A stretch of DNA of 22,883 nt from Actinomycetota bacterium (GTDB taxonomy: Bacteria; Actinomycetota; Acidimicrobiia; Acidimicrobiales; Ilumatobacteraceae): NCBI GenBank assembly GCA_010024485.1, contig RGGX01000004.1:1-22883 (forward strand), written 5' to 3'. Shown here piece after piece: positions 7,024 to 14,441 of this stretch. Under the pieces are notes generated by a model that saw nothing but the letters and a program-made list of their open reading frames with translations, searched no databases and had not been told where the DNA came from. How positions within the stretch are numbered: the stretch's first letter is position 1; the number at the start of each line of letters is the position of its first letter. The position numbers were made by a program, and so were the translations under genes.

Positions 7024-8387
7024 TGCGCTACCTCTCGACCCGCGGCTCCGCCCCGGAGCTCGGTTTCGGCGACGTCCTGCTCGCTGGCCTCGCCGATGAC
7101 GGGGGCCTCTATGTCCCTGCCGAGTGGCCGTCGATCGACACCGGCTCGGCCGGGGACTACGCGGCGTTGACCGCCTCGGTGCTCGCCCCGTACGTCGCCC
7201 CCGAGATTGGCGGTGACGAGCTGCTCGGGTTGTGTGTCGACTCCTATGCCGGCTTCCGGCATCCCGAGGTCGCCCCGCTGGTCCAGATCGACGATGAGCA
7301 GTGGCTGCTCGAGCTGTTCCACGGGCCGACACTGGCCTTCAAGGACATGGCGCTCCAGTTGGTGGGTCGGATGTTTGACCTCCTGCTCGAGCGGCGTGAC
7401 GAGCGGATCACCATCGTCGGGGCGACCAGCGGTGACACGGGATCGGCGGCCATCGAGGGGGTCCGGGGCTGCGAGCGGGTGCAGATCGTGATCCTGTACC
7501 CCGAGGGCCGCACCAGCGAGGTGCAGCGCCGGCAGATGACCACGGTCGACGCCCCCAATGTGCACACCCTCGCGGTCGACGGCACCTTCGACGACTGTCA
7601 GGACCTCGTCAAGGCCATGTTCGCCGACCGATCGTTCCGGGAGTCGCAGCGCCTCTCGGCGGTCAACTCGATCAACTGGGCGCGGATCGTCGCCCAGACC
7701 GCCTACCACGCGAGCGCGGCCGATCGCATGGGGGAGATCGATGTCTGCGTGCCGACCGGCAACTTCGGCAATGTGCTCGCCGGCTGGATCGCCCGGCACA
7801 CCGGTGCCGACATCGGTCGCCTCATCGTCGCATCGAACGCCAACGACATCCTCACGAGGTTCATCACCGACCGCGACATGTCGACCGCGCCGGTGGTCGG
7901 GACGCTCAGCCCGAGCATGGACATCCAGGTCTCGTCCAACTTCGAGCGCCTCCTCTTCGAGATGAACGATCGCGACGGGGCCCGAACGGCGGACGACCTC
8001 CTGCGCTTCCGCGCCACCGGTCGCCTCGACACCGACCCCGACGCGTTCGACCGCTGGATCGCTCCGGTGTTCGACGCGGCGAGCGTGTCCGATGACGAGA
8101 CCCTCGCCGAGGTCGCGAGGGTGTACCGCGACACCGGCCTGTTGATCGATCCGCACACCGCGACCGGCACGGTCGCCGCCCGGCGGCTCCTCGGGGACCG
8201 CCCGATGGTCACCCTGGCGACCGCCCACCCGGCGAAGTTCCCCGATGCCGTCGAACGCGCGACCGGGGTGCGGCCGGAGCTGCCGGATGAACTCGCCGAC
8301 CTCTACGAGCGTTCCGAGCGCCTGACCCGTGTGTCCAACGATCTCGGGGAGGTCGAGGCGTTGATCAGCCGGCTGTGTCCGGTCTGA
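7023..8387 (+). CDS. thrC: Threonine synthase, long (E. coli/yeast-like) type
   Basis: 454 residues. It converts O-phosphohomoserine to threonine with PLP. The N-terminus (RYLSTRG, FGDVLLAGLADDGGLYVP) is the Thr_synth_N domain of the long-form enzyme, followed by the PLP lysine K107 in GPTLAFKDMALQ, GATSGDTGSAA, NSINWARI and PTGNFGNVLAG. The mycobacterial and corynebacterial gene at this locus, as I recall, encodes a shorter form of about 360 residues without this domain in mycobacteria. The GTG start overlaps the hom stop by one base, so the pair is an operon. Homoserine kinase (thrB) would normally supply its substrate and often lies beside it, but none follows here. Confidence 0.95.
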   Translation: MRYLSTRGSAPELGFGDVLLAGLADDGGLYVPAEWPSIDTGSAGDYAALTASVLAPYVAPEIGGDELLGLCVDSYAGFRHPEVAPLVQIDDEQWLLELFHGPTLAFKDMALQLVGRMFDLLLERRDERITIVGATSGDTGSAAIEGVRGCERVQIVILYPEGRTSEVQRRQMTTVDAPNVHTLAVDGTFDDCQDLVKAMFADRSFRESQRLSAVNSINWARIVAQTAYHASAADRMGEIDVCVPTGNFGNVLAGWIARHTGADIGRLIVASNANDILTRFITDRDMSTAPVVGTLSPSMDIQVSSNFERLLFEMNDRDGARTADDLLRFRATGRLDTDPDAFDRWIAPVFDAASVSDDETLAEVARVYRDTGLLIDPHTATGTVAARRLLGDRPMVTLATAHPAKFPDAVERATGVRPELPDELADLYERSERLTRVSNDLGEVEALISRLCPV

Positions 8388-8422
8388 TCGCCACCGGCGC
8401 GCTCGTTCTCCCGGCAGGGTGA

Positions 8423-8451
8423 TTGTCTCCTCGATCGACCGGTGATACCTT
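8423..8451 (+). promoter_or_regulatory. Predicted housekeeping promoter of rho
   Basis: TTGTCT (8423-8428) and TACCTT (8446-8451) are separated by 17 bases, with TGA before the -10 giving an extended -10. This is the most consensus-like -35/-10 pair in the window. It implies a start near 8458. Confidence 0.6.
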
Positions 8452-8615
8452 TTCCCTCGTCGGGCTCGGCCCGGCACATCCGCCCGCAATACCGCTCCGG
8501 CCCGACTCGCGTCGCGTCGGCGAACCGGGCGAATCCTCCTCGGTGACTCCCTCCCGTCGACGGCCCCACGCGTGGACCTTCGGCGGCGGCACCGCAGGTG
8601 GGTGTGCATCCAACC

Positions 8616-8630
8616 GTTCCGCATCGGAAC
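8616..8630 (+). promoter_or_regulatory. Stem-loop directly before the rho ribosome binding site
   Basis: The arms GTTCCG and CGGAAC form a perfect 6-bp stem with a CAT loop. The base after it starts the purine-rich AAGGAAGG ribosome site. Such a hairpin could position or modulate ribosome entry, but it does not itself cover the site. Confidence 0.4.
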
Positions 8631-8644
8631 AAGGAAGGTGACCC

Positions 8645-10360
8645 GTGACCGCACAGGCTCTCGAACAATCAGCCCTCGAGACCAAGGACAAGGAGCAGCT
8701 GCTGGCGATCGCCAAGGCGCTCGGTCTGAAGGGCTCGACGCGACTCAAGAAGTCCGAGATCATCGAGCAGATCCTCGACACGACCTCGGGAGGTTCCTCC
8801 TCGCCCTCGCCGGCCCCCGCGGAGGCACCGGCCCCCGCGCCGGCGGCGGAGAGCGCGGACTCACCGGCCGGGGATGATCAGGAACCACCGGCGGCATGGG
8901 AGGTCGAACTCGCCGACGACGGTGATCCGGCTGCCGACGGCATCCGTGCCCGCGAGGTCGACGGCTCGTCGGCCTCCGGTGGCGAGCGTCGTCCGCGCCC
9001 ATCGGGACAGGGCCGGGACCAGTCGCGGAACCAGCAGAACCGCGACGGCCAGCAGAACCGTGACGGCCAGCAGAACCGTGACGGCCAGCGCGAGGACGGC
9101 GAGAGTCGCAACAAGCGCCGTCGTCGTCGTCGCAAGGGCGGCGGGACGGGTCAGCGCGGCTTCGAGGGCCCCCAGGGGGAGGACCGCGACCTTCTGGAGG
9201 AGGACGACGACCAGCCCACCAGCAACGAGCCGGTCCGCGTCGACGGATACGTCGACATGCGTGATGAGGGCTACGGCTTCGTCCGCGTGAACAACTACCT
9301 GGCCTCGAAGCAGGACGCCTACGTCCCGGTGCGGCTCTCCCGCCAGTTCGGGCTCCGCAAGGGCGACCATGTCACCGGGCTCATGCGCCCCGCGGGTCGC
9401 AACGAGAAGAACCCGGCGCTCCTCGAGATCCACTCGGTCAACGACCGCAAGCCGGAGGAGGCGAAGAAGCGCCCCCGGTTCGAGGACATGACGGCCCTGT
9501 TCCCCGACGAGAAGCTCCGCATGGAGGATCCGGACGATCCCACCAACATGACCTCGCGGATCATCGACCTCATCTGTCCGATCGGCAAGGGTCAGCGCGG
9601 TCTCATCGTCTCGCCGCCGAAGGCCGGCAAGACCACGATCATGAAGACGATCGCCACCTCGATCGAGCGGAACAATCCCGAGGTGCGCCTGATCGTGCTC
9701 CTGATCGACGAGCGTCCCGAAGAGGTCACCGACATGCAGCGGCACGTCCGCGGCGAGGTGATCGCCTCGACCTTCGACAAGCCGAGCGACCAGCACACCC
9801 AGGTCGCCGAGATGGCGATCGAGAAGGCCAAGCGCATGGTCGAGTACGGGGAGGACGTCGTGGTCATCCTCGACGGGATCACCCGTCTCAGCCGCGCCTA
9901 CAACCTGGCGGCTCCCGCCAGCGGCCGCATCCTGTCCGGCGGTATCGACGCCGGCGCGCTGTACCCGCCGAAGCGCTTCTTCGGGGCTGCCCGCAACATC
10001 GAGGAGGGCGGTTCGCTCACGATCCTCGCCACCGCTCTCGTCGAGACGAACTCGCGGATGGACGAGGCGGTCTTCGAGGAGTTCAAGGGGACCGGCAACA
10101 TGGAGCTCCGCCTCGACCGTCGGATGGCCGAGCGCCGCATCTACCCGGCGATCGATGTCGACGCCTCAAGCACGCGACACGAGGAACTGCTCTTCGATCG
10201 CAAGCAGTTGCAGATGGTCTGGAAGCTCCGTCGTGTCCTGTCGGGTCTCGCCGCCGACGGCAACGCCGCCCCCGGCCTGGAACTGCTGGTCGACCGACTG
10301 AAGACCTTCAGGTCGAACGACGAGTTCCTCGCCGAGGTGGCGAAGCAGCCGGGGATGTGA
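8645..10360 (+). CDS. rho: Transcription termination factor Rho with large N-terminal insertion
   Basis: 571 residues against about 420 in E. coli. Rho is a hexameric RNA helicase that ends transcription. A Rho_N helical domain (about 18-47, LLAIAKALGLKGSTRLKKSEII) precedes a low-complexity insertion of about 145 residues. The insertion is Pro/Ala-rich at 53-72, then polar, with three copies of QQNRDG at 130-147, an arginine run at 158-163 flanked by lysines, and an acidic stretch (DLLEEDDD). The cold-shock RNA-binding domain follows (DGYVDMRDEGYGFVRV), then the ATPase with Walker A PKAGKT (325-330) and Walker B VVVILDGITRLSRAYN. N-terminal insertions are known in actinobacterial Rho. GTG at 8645 has AGGAAGG 6 bases upstream. 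It is followed by rpmE with its own probable promoter. Confidence 0.97.
   Translation: MTAQALEQSALETKDKEQLLAIAKALGLKGSTRLKKSEIIEQILDTTSGGSSSPSPAPAEAPAPAPAAESADSPAGDDQEPPAAWEVELADDGDPAADGIRAREVDGSSASGGERRPRPSGQGRDQSRNQQNRDGQQNRDGQQNRDGQREDGESRNKRRRRRRKGGGTGQRGFEGPQGEDRDLLEEDDDQPTSNEPVRVDGYVDMRDEGYGFVRVNNYLASKQDAYVPVRLSRQFGLRKGDHVTGLMRPAGRNEKNPALLEIHSVNDRKPEEAKKRPRFEDMTALFPDEKLRMEDPDDPTNMTSRIIDLICPIGKGQRGLIVSPPKAGKTTIMKTIATSIERNNPEVRLIVLLIDERPEEVTDMQRHVRGEVIASTFDKPSDQHTQVAEMAIEKAKRMVEYGEDVVVILDGITRLSRAYNLAAPASGRILSGGIDAGALYPPKRFFGAARNIEEGGSLTILATALVETNSRMDEAVFEEFKGTGNMELRLDRRMAERRIYPAIDVDASSTRHEELLFDRKQLQMVWKLRRVLSGLAADGNAAPGLELLVDRLKTFRSNDEFLAEVAKQPGM
9032..9085 (+). repeat. Three 18-base tandem repeats inside rho
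   Basis: Copies at 9032-9049, 9050-9067 and 9068-9085 read CAGCAGAACCGYGACGGC. The second and third are identical and the first differs by one base. They encode QQNRDG three times, and a degenerate continuation (QREDG) follows. Near-identity at the DNA level points to recent slippage or unequal recombination. Confidence 0.95.
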
Positions 10361-10387
10361 CCCGGAGCAACCCAGCACGGGGGCCGA

Positions 10388-10393
10388 TACCAT
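10388..10393 (+). promoter_or_regulatory. Possible -10 element of rpmE
   Basis: TACCAT lies 27 bases before the rpmE ATG, giving a leader of about 20 bases with the AGGAG site. The -35 region is unconvincing. rpmE may also be read from rho. Confidence 0.35.
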
Positions 10394-10420
10394 GCCCCGG
10401 TCCGTACGCCAGGAGTTGAC

Positions 10421-10633
10421 ATGAAGGCTGATACCCACCCCAACTACGACACGATCTCGGTCCGTTGCACCTGTGGCAACACCTTCGAGACCCGTTCGAC
10501 CCTCTCCGGCGAGATCTCGCTCGAACTCTGCAACGAGTGCCACCCGTTCTTCACCGGCAAGCAGAAGCTCGTCGACTCGGGTGGGCGCGTCGAGCGCTTC
10601 AACAAGCGCTACGGCCGCCGCGACGCGAAGTGA
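10421..10633 (+). CDS. rpmE: 50S ribosomal protein bL31, zinc-binding form
   Basis: 70 residues, normal for bL31. The zinc-site cysteines C16 and C18 (RCTCGN) and C37 and C40 (LCNECHPFFTGKQK) are all present, so this is the C+ zinc form, not the RpmE2 form used under zinc starvation. A strong ribosome site AGGAG (10411-10415) lies 5 bases before the ATG. The rho-rpmE-prfA order is conserved in actinobacteria and Bacillus-like genomes. The next gene starts 10 bases after the stop. Confidence 0.97.
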   Translation: MKADTHPNYDTISVRCTCGNTFETRSTLSGEISLELCNECHPFFTGKQKLVDSGGRVERFNKRYGRRDAK

Positions 10634-10643
10634 TCCAGGCGGA

Positions 10644-11624
10644 GTGAACTCCTCCGCCCCCGAACGCCGACAGCAGTTGCTGCGCATCTCGCTGCAGGCC
10701 GTCGTCGCCGATCTCAGCGGGGGTTCGCATACCGCCGCCGACCTCCCCGGAGGAGCCTGGCTCGTCGACGGCGCCACCCTGTGGGTCCGACTCGATGACG
10801 CCCCGCACCGAGCGCTCGGCGCCGCCATCGCGATCGCGTTGCGCGAGGAGGCCGACCGGGTCGAGGTGCTGGTCGGCGATCCCGACCCCGCTCCACTCGT
10901 CGCCCGCCGCGCGTCGCAGTGGTCGCTTCCCATCTCGGTCCGAGGTCTCGACGGCCGGAGCCCGTTCCCGGTGGAGCCAGTCGGCCATCGCGCGCCGCCG
11001 ACCGTGCCGGACTCCCATCTCGACCTCGTCGAGACCATCGTGGCCGCCGGTGCCGAACCGGTCGTCGCCCACGGCGTGCTGACGGCCCAGTACCGCGGGC
11101 TCGAGATCGCCAAGGTCGTCGACGACGACGGTGCCCCCCGGCTCGATGTCGGGGTCGGTGTCAACGACCGTGAGGCCTTCCGGGAGCTCCACGTGGGTGA
11201 GGCCCCCGAGGCATCCCTGGCCAGGGTGGTCGAGGCAGTCTCGGCGCACCGAGTCGACGGGGCGCGCCCCCATCCGTTCAACACCATGTCCCCCGAGGGG
11301 TATCTCGCCTGGCGGCTCCGAGACGACCCGAGCGCGCTCGGTGTCGGCTCGCTCGTCACCACCCCGGGTGCTGTGGCCCCGGTCGGCGCTGTCGATCCCG
11401 GACCGGTGATGATGCTCGGCGGCGGACGCCTCTTCGCCTGCACAACGGGATTCGACCTCGGCGCGCTGCCCGACGCGCTCGATGCCCGCGAGGCGGCGGT
11501 CGTCGCCGGGGAGATCGATGACGCGTCGCTCACCGTCGTGGTCCCGGCGCGCAACCGATTGCCGGTGATCGACCGGATGGCCTCGGTCGCCGCCGCCGAG
11601 GTGCGCGTGGTGGAGGTGCCGTGA
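10644..11624 (+). CDS. Protein of unknown function between rpmE and prfA
   Basis: 326 residues from GTG 10644. I do not recognise the family. There is no signal peptide or membrane segment, so it is probably cytosolic. Visible stretches: a helical N-terminus (RRQQLLRISLQAVVADL), an alternating region about 60-78 (AIAIALREEADRVEVLVG), a central block GLEIAKVV..RLDVGVGVNDREAF (152-179), a conserved-looking PHPFNTMSPEGYLAWRLRDD (209-228) and a final V-rich strand segment. The coding frame is convincing: it fills the gap exactly, starts 10 bases after rpmE and overlaps the prfA GTG by 4 bases, so it should be co-translated with release factor 1. That context hints at a link to translation, but no catalytic motif confirms one. 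The start could be later, since only a poor ribosome site precedes 10644. Confidence 0.8.
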   Translation: MNSSAPERRQQLLRISLQAVVADLSGGSHTAADLPGGAWLVDGATLWVRLDDAPHRALGAAIAIALREEADRVEVLVGDPDPAPLVARRASQWSLPISVRGLDGRSPFPVEPVGHRAPPTVPDSHLDLVETIVAAGAEPVVAHGVLTAQYRGLEIAKVVDDDGAPRLDVGVGVNDREAFRELHVGEAPEASLARVVEAVSAHRVDGARPHPFNTMSPEGYLAWRLRDDPSALGVGSLVTTPGAVAPVGAVDPGPVMMLGGGRLFACTTGFDLGALPDALDAREAAVVAGEIDDASLTVVVPARNRLPVIDRMASVAAAEVRVVEVP

Positions 11625-12715
11625 CGCACCCGGAGCCCTCCGAGGCGATCATCGCGCGACTCGGCGTACTCGCCGACGAGTACCGCGAGCTCGAATCGCG
11701 TCTCGCTGACCCGGCGACAACGGCGGACCCGGCCCGACTGGCCGAGGTCGCGCGGCGATACCGGGCGCTCGAGCCGGTGGTCGCGGCCCTCGCCGAGCAC
11801 CGGAGGCTCCTCGGCGACATCGCTGCCGCCGAGTCGCTTCTCGGGGCCGCCGACGATGCGGAACGGCAGGCCCTCTCCGAGGAGGTCGCGACCGCCGCCG
11901 GTCGCCTCGGAGAGTTGGCCCTCGAGATGCGCTCGCTGCTCATCCCACCTGACCCCGATGCCGGTCGCGCCGTGATCGTCGAGATCAGGGGAGCCGAGGG
12001 CGGCGAGGAGGCCAATCTGTTCGCCGGTGACCTGCTCGCCATGTACCGCGCCTACGCGCAGCGTCGAGGCTGGACCGTAGAGGTGCTCGACCACGACCCG
12101 AGCGACCTGGGTGGGGTCAACCACGTCACCTTCGTCGTGCGCGGAGAAGACGCCTGGAGACGTCTCAAGCACGAGGGCGGCCCCCATCGGGTCCAACGCG
12201 TGCCGGCCACCGAGAGCCAGGGTCGCGTCCACACCTCCTCGGCGACGGTGGCCGTCCTGCCGGAGGCCGATGAGGTGGACGTCCGGATCGACGAGTCCGA
12301 TCTCGATGTCGACGTCTACCGCTCGTCGGGGGCCGGTGGGCAGCACGTGAACACCACCGACTCCGCTGTGCGCATCACCCACCGCCCGACCGGCATCGTC
12401 GTCACGATGCAGGACCAGCGGAGCCAACTGCAGAACCGGGCCCGCGCCATGCAGGTCCTGCGCTCCCGCGTGTACGAGGTGGAGCGGTCACGGATCGATG
12501 GGGAGCGGTCGGCGGATCGACGTTCCCAGGTGGGCGGCGGTGGCCGGAGCGAGAAGGTCCGCACCTACAACTTCAAGGAGGGGCGCGTCACCGACCACCG
12601 GATCGGGTTCACGGTGCACCGTCTCCCCGAGATCCTCGCCGGTGATCTCGACTCGGTCGTCGATGCCCTCATCACGGACGAGGGGGAGCGGCTCCTCGCC
12701 GACGGGGGTATCTGA
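11621..12715 (+). CDS. prfA: Peptide chain release factor 1
   Basis: 364 residues, usual length. It reads UAA and UAG stops and releases the peptide. The codon-recognition tripeptide PAT is at 195-197 (RVPATESQGRVHTS), which marks RF1 rather than RF2 (SPF). The catalytic GGQ is at 239-241 in SSGAGGQHVNTTDSAVRITH. An N-terminal coiled-coil region (about 1-110) is Glu/Arg/Ala-rich. GTG at 11621 has GGAGG 4 bases upstream, inside the end of the preceding gene, and overlaps its stop by 4 bases. prmC, which methylates the GGQ glutamine, starts 3 bases after the stop. Confidence 0.97.
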   Translation: MTHPEPSEAIIARLGVLADEYRELESRLADPATTADPARLAEVARRYRALEPVVAALAEHRRLLGDIAAAESLLGAADDAERQALSEEVATAAGRLGELALEMRSLLIPPDPDAGRAVIVEIRGAEGGEEANLFAGDLLAMYRAYAQRRGWTVEVLDHDPSDLGGVNHVTFVVRGEDAWRRLKHEGGPHRVQRVPATESQGRVHTSSATVAVLPEADEVDVRIDESDLDVDVYRSSGAGGQHVNTTDSAVRITHRPTGIVVTMQDQRSQLQNRARAMQVLRSRVYEVERSRIDGERSADRRSQVGGGGRSEKVRTYNFKEGRVTDHRIGFTVHRLPEILAGDLDSVVDALITDEGERLLADGGI

Positions 12716-12718
12716 GCC

Positions 12719-13567
12719 GTGGATGAGGATCCGAGACCAACGGTCGCGGAACTCCATCGCGCCACCGCGGAGGTCCTCGGCGACCTCGACGCGGCCCGCT
12801 GGATGTGTGAAGTCGCCTTCGCCCACCGCCCCCTGTCCGAGATCGGTCGCGAACCGGTCACCGAACGCATGGTCGCCCACCTGGACTCGATGGTCGCCCG
12901 CCATCGGGCGGGGGAGCCGCTCCAGTACGTGCTCGGCGAGTGGTCCTTCCGTCGACTCGATCTGGCCATCGACCCTCGGGTGCTCATTCCGCGACCGGAG
13001 ACCGAGTGGGTCGCCGGACGCGCCCTCGAGCTCGCCGCCGACCTGCCCGGTCCGCGCACCCTGGTGGACCTCGGAACGGGATCGGGTGCGATCGGGCTGT
13101 CGCTGGCCGACGAACTGCCGATCGATGGGACCACGGTGTGGATGACCGACCGCGATCCGAGGGCTCTCGAGGTGGCCCGGGCGAACCTCGCCGGTATCGG
13201 ACGGGCAGCCCGCAATGTCCGCCTCGCCGAGGGCAGCTGGTTCGAGGCCCTGCCTCCGGAGGTCCGAGCCCATGTGATCGTCTCCAACCCGCCCTATGTC
13301 GCCGAGGGTGACCCGGCTCTCGAGGCCTCGGTGATCGAGTGGGAGCCCGAGGGCGCGCTCCTCGCCGGAGCCGATGGGCTGGACGACCTCCGAGTCATCG
13401 TGAACGGCGCGCCGGAGCGACTGCATCCGGGCGGGTGGCTGGTGTGCGAGATCGGCGCGGCGCAGGGTGCGGCCGTCACCGACCTGGCCCGGGCCGCCGG
13501 GTTCGTCGAGGTGTCCGTGGAGCCCGATGCCGCCGGGCACGACCGGATGCTCGTGGCTCGCGTCTGA
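12719..13567 (+). CDS. prmC: Release factor glutamine N5-methyltransferase
   Basis: 282 residues. It methylates the GGQ glutamine of release factors using S-adenosylmethionine. The N-terminal helical domain includes GEPLQYVLGEWSF, then RVLIPRPETEWV. SAM motif I is DLGTGSGAIGLSLA (from 117), and the catalytic NPPY is at 190-193 in VIVSNPPYVAEGDP. GTG at 12719 follows prfA by 3 bases with no good ribosome site, so translation is probably coupled. In mycobacteria the next gene is a Sua5/YwlC-type protein; here the cluster stops at a convergent gene. Confidence 0.96.
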   Translation: MDEDPRPTVAELHRATAEVLGDLDAARWMCEVAFAHRPLSEIGREPVTERMVAHLDSMVARHRAGEPLQYVLGEWSFRRLDLAIDPRVLIPRPETEWVAGRALELAADLPGPRTLVDLGTGSGAIGLSLADELPIDGTTVWMTDRDPRALEVARANLAGIGRAARNVRLAEGSWFEALPPEVRAHVIVSNPPYVAEGDPALEASVIEWEPEGALLAGADGLDDLRVIVNGAPERLHPGGWLVCEIGAAQGAAVTDLARAAGFVEVSVEPDAAGHDRMLVARV

Positions 13568-13570
13568 TGG

Positions 13571-13594
13571 GGGCGCGGAGGGCTCGTCGCGCCC
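13571..13594. terminator. Stem-loop between convergent prmC and the aldolase gene
   Basis: GGGCGCG (13571-13577) and CGCGCCC (13588-13594) form a perfect 7-bp stem with a 10-base loop, starting 3 bases after the prmC stop. It would work symmetrically for both convergent genes. No T-run follows on either strand, so it may be a GC-rich intrinsic or Rho-assisted stop. Confidence 0.5.
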
Positions 13595-13601
13595 TCGAGG
13601 G

Positions 13602-14408
13602 TTAGTAGAGGCGGTCCGCGTCGCCGTTACCTGAGCTGTCGCCGACCGCGCTCGCGAGGTCGGCGGTCATGGTCGTCTTGATCGCGAGAAGGTCGTTGGA
13701 CACCGTGATCATCCTGAAACCCTGCTCGCGTCGACGAGGAGCCATGGCGGCGGTGGCGTGGATACCCGGTACGACCCCGTGGCGTCGACAGGTGTCGACG
13801 ACGGCGGCGAGGGCGTTGTCGAACCGCTCGTCACCGTCGGACCCGGTCGGGCCGAGACCCATCGTGATCCCGAGGTCGGCGGGTCCGACGTAGACGGCGT
13901 CGATCCCCGGGGTGGAGACGATCTCGTCGAGGTTTTCGACGGCCTCCACCGTCTCGATCATCGGGATCACCGCGATGTTCTCGGTTGCCCAGGCCCGGTA
14001 GTCCGGGTTGCGCAGCAGGGAGCCGTTCGGACCCCAACTGCGCGATCCGACCGGCGCGTAGCGGACGGCGTCCACCACCGCTGCCGCGCTGTCGGCGTCG
14101 TTCACCATCGGCACGACGACCCCGTGGAACCCGGCGTCAAGGGTCCGCCCGATGATGCCGGGCTCGTTCCAGGGCACGCGCGCGATGGGATGCCCTCCGG
14201 CGAGGTCGATGGCCTGGGCCATGCCCATCGCCGCCGCGTGGTCGATGAGGCCGTGCTGGGTGTCGACGCACACGTAGGCGAACCCCATCGAGGCGACCGC
14301 CTCGGCGCTGTGGGTGTTGGCGAGGGTCAGCCAGGCTCCCAGGGTCTCCTGGCCGTCGGCCCATCGCTGTCTCAGGCTCATCGCGGGAGTTCTCTCGTCA
14401 GTGGTCAT
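13602..14408 (-). CDS. HpcH/HpaI-family aldolase (2-keto-3-deoxy acid aldolase-like)
   Basis: 268 residues. Members cleave 2-keto-3-deoxy or 4-hydroxy-2-oxo acids to pyruvate and an aldehyde, using a divalent metal. The TIM-barrel family signature is clear: VDTQHGLID (D49, H52), the pyruvate-binding arginine R77 in ARVPWNEP, GVVVPMVNDA, the metal ligands E152 (IPMIETVEAVEN) and D178 (YVGPADLGITMG). The substrate cannot be assigned; a sugar-acid or aromatic meta-cleavage product is possible. It lies 33 bases downstream of a 2-hydroxyacid dehydrogenase gene on the same strand, with GGAG about 10 bases before the ATG, so the two probably form an operon. Another in-frame ATG occurs at residue 10. 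Confidence 0.9.
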   Translation of the reverse strand: MTTDERTPAMSLRQRWADGQETLGAWLTLANTHSAEAVASMGFAYVCVDTQHGLIDHAAAMGMAQAIDLAGGHPIARVPWNEPGIIGRTLDAGFHGVVVPMVNDADSAAAVVDAVRYAPVGSRSWGPNGSLLRNPDYRAWATENIAVIPMIETVEAVENLDEIVSTPGIDAVYVGPADLGITMGLGPTGSDGDERFDNALAAVVDTCRRHGVVPGIHATAAMAPRRREQGFRMITVSNDLLAIKTTMTADLASAVGDSSGNGDADRLY

Positions 14409-14441
14409 TCGCTGTGCGCTCCGGGGTGTGGGATCGGATGT

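Larger units (their letters stand above)
8388..8644 (+). promoter_or_regulatory. thrC-rho intergenic region with long rho leader
   Basis: This 257-base gap is the longest in the window. It holds a good promoter (8423-8451) and, after the expected start of transcription near 8458, about 187 bases of leader. Possible stem-loops include CGGGC-TCG-GCCCG at 8461-8473, CCGAC/GTCGG at 8502-8520 and GTTCCG-CAT-CGGAAC at 8616-8630. A ribosome site AGGAAGG follows at 8632-8638. No thrB remnant or tRNA is visible. rho leaders are autoregulated by Rho in E. coli; a similar role here is an inference. Confidence 0.5.

Noticed and set aside
8388..8644. Remnant of thrB or a tRNA in the longest gap
   Set aside because: No GHMP-kinase motif in any frame and no cloverleaf with a TTCGANNC arm was seen.
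10166..12427. 753-codon minus-strand frame opposite rpmE, the unknown gene and prfA
   Set aside because: It is a shadow of three genes supported by motifs and spacing, with Ser/Arg/Thr-rich composition and no domain.
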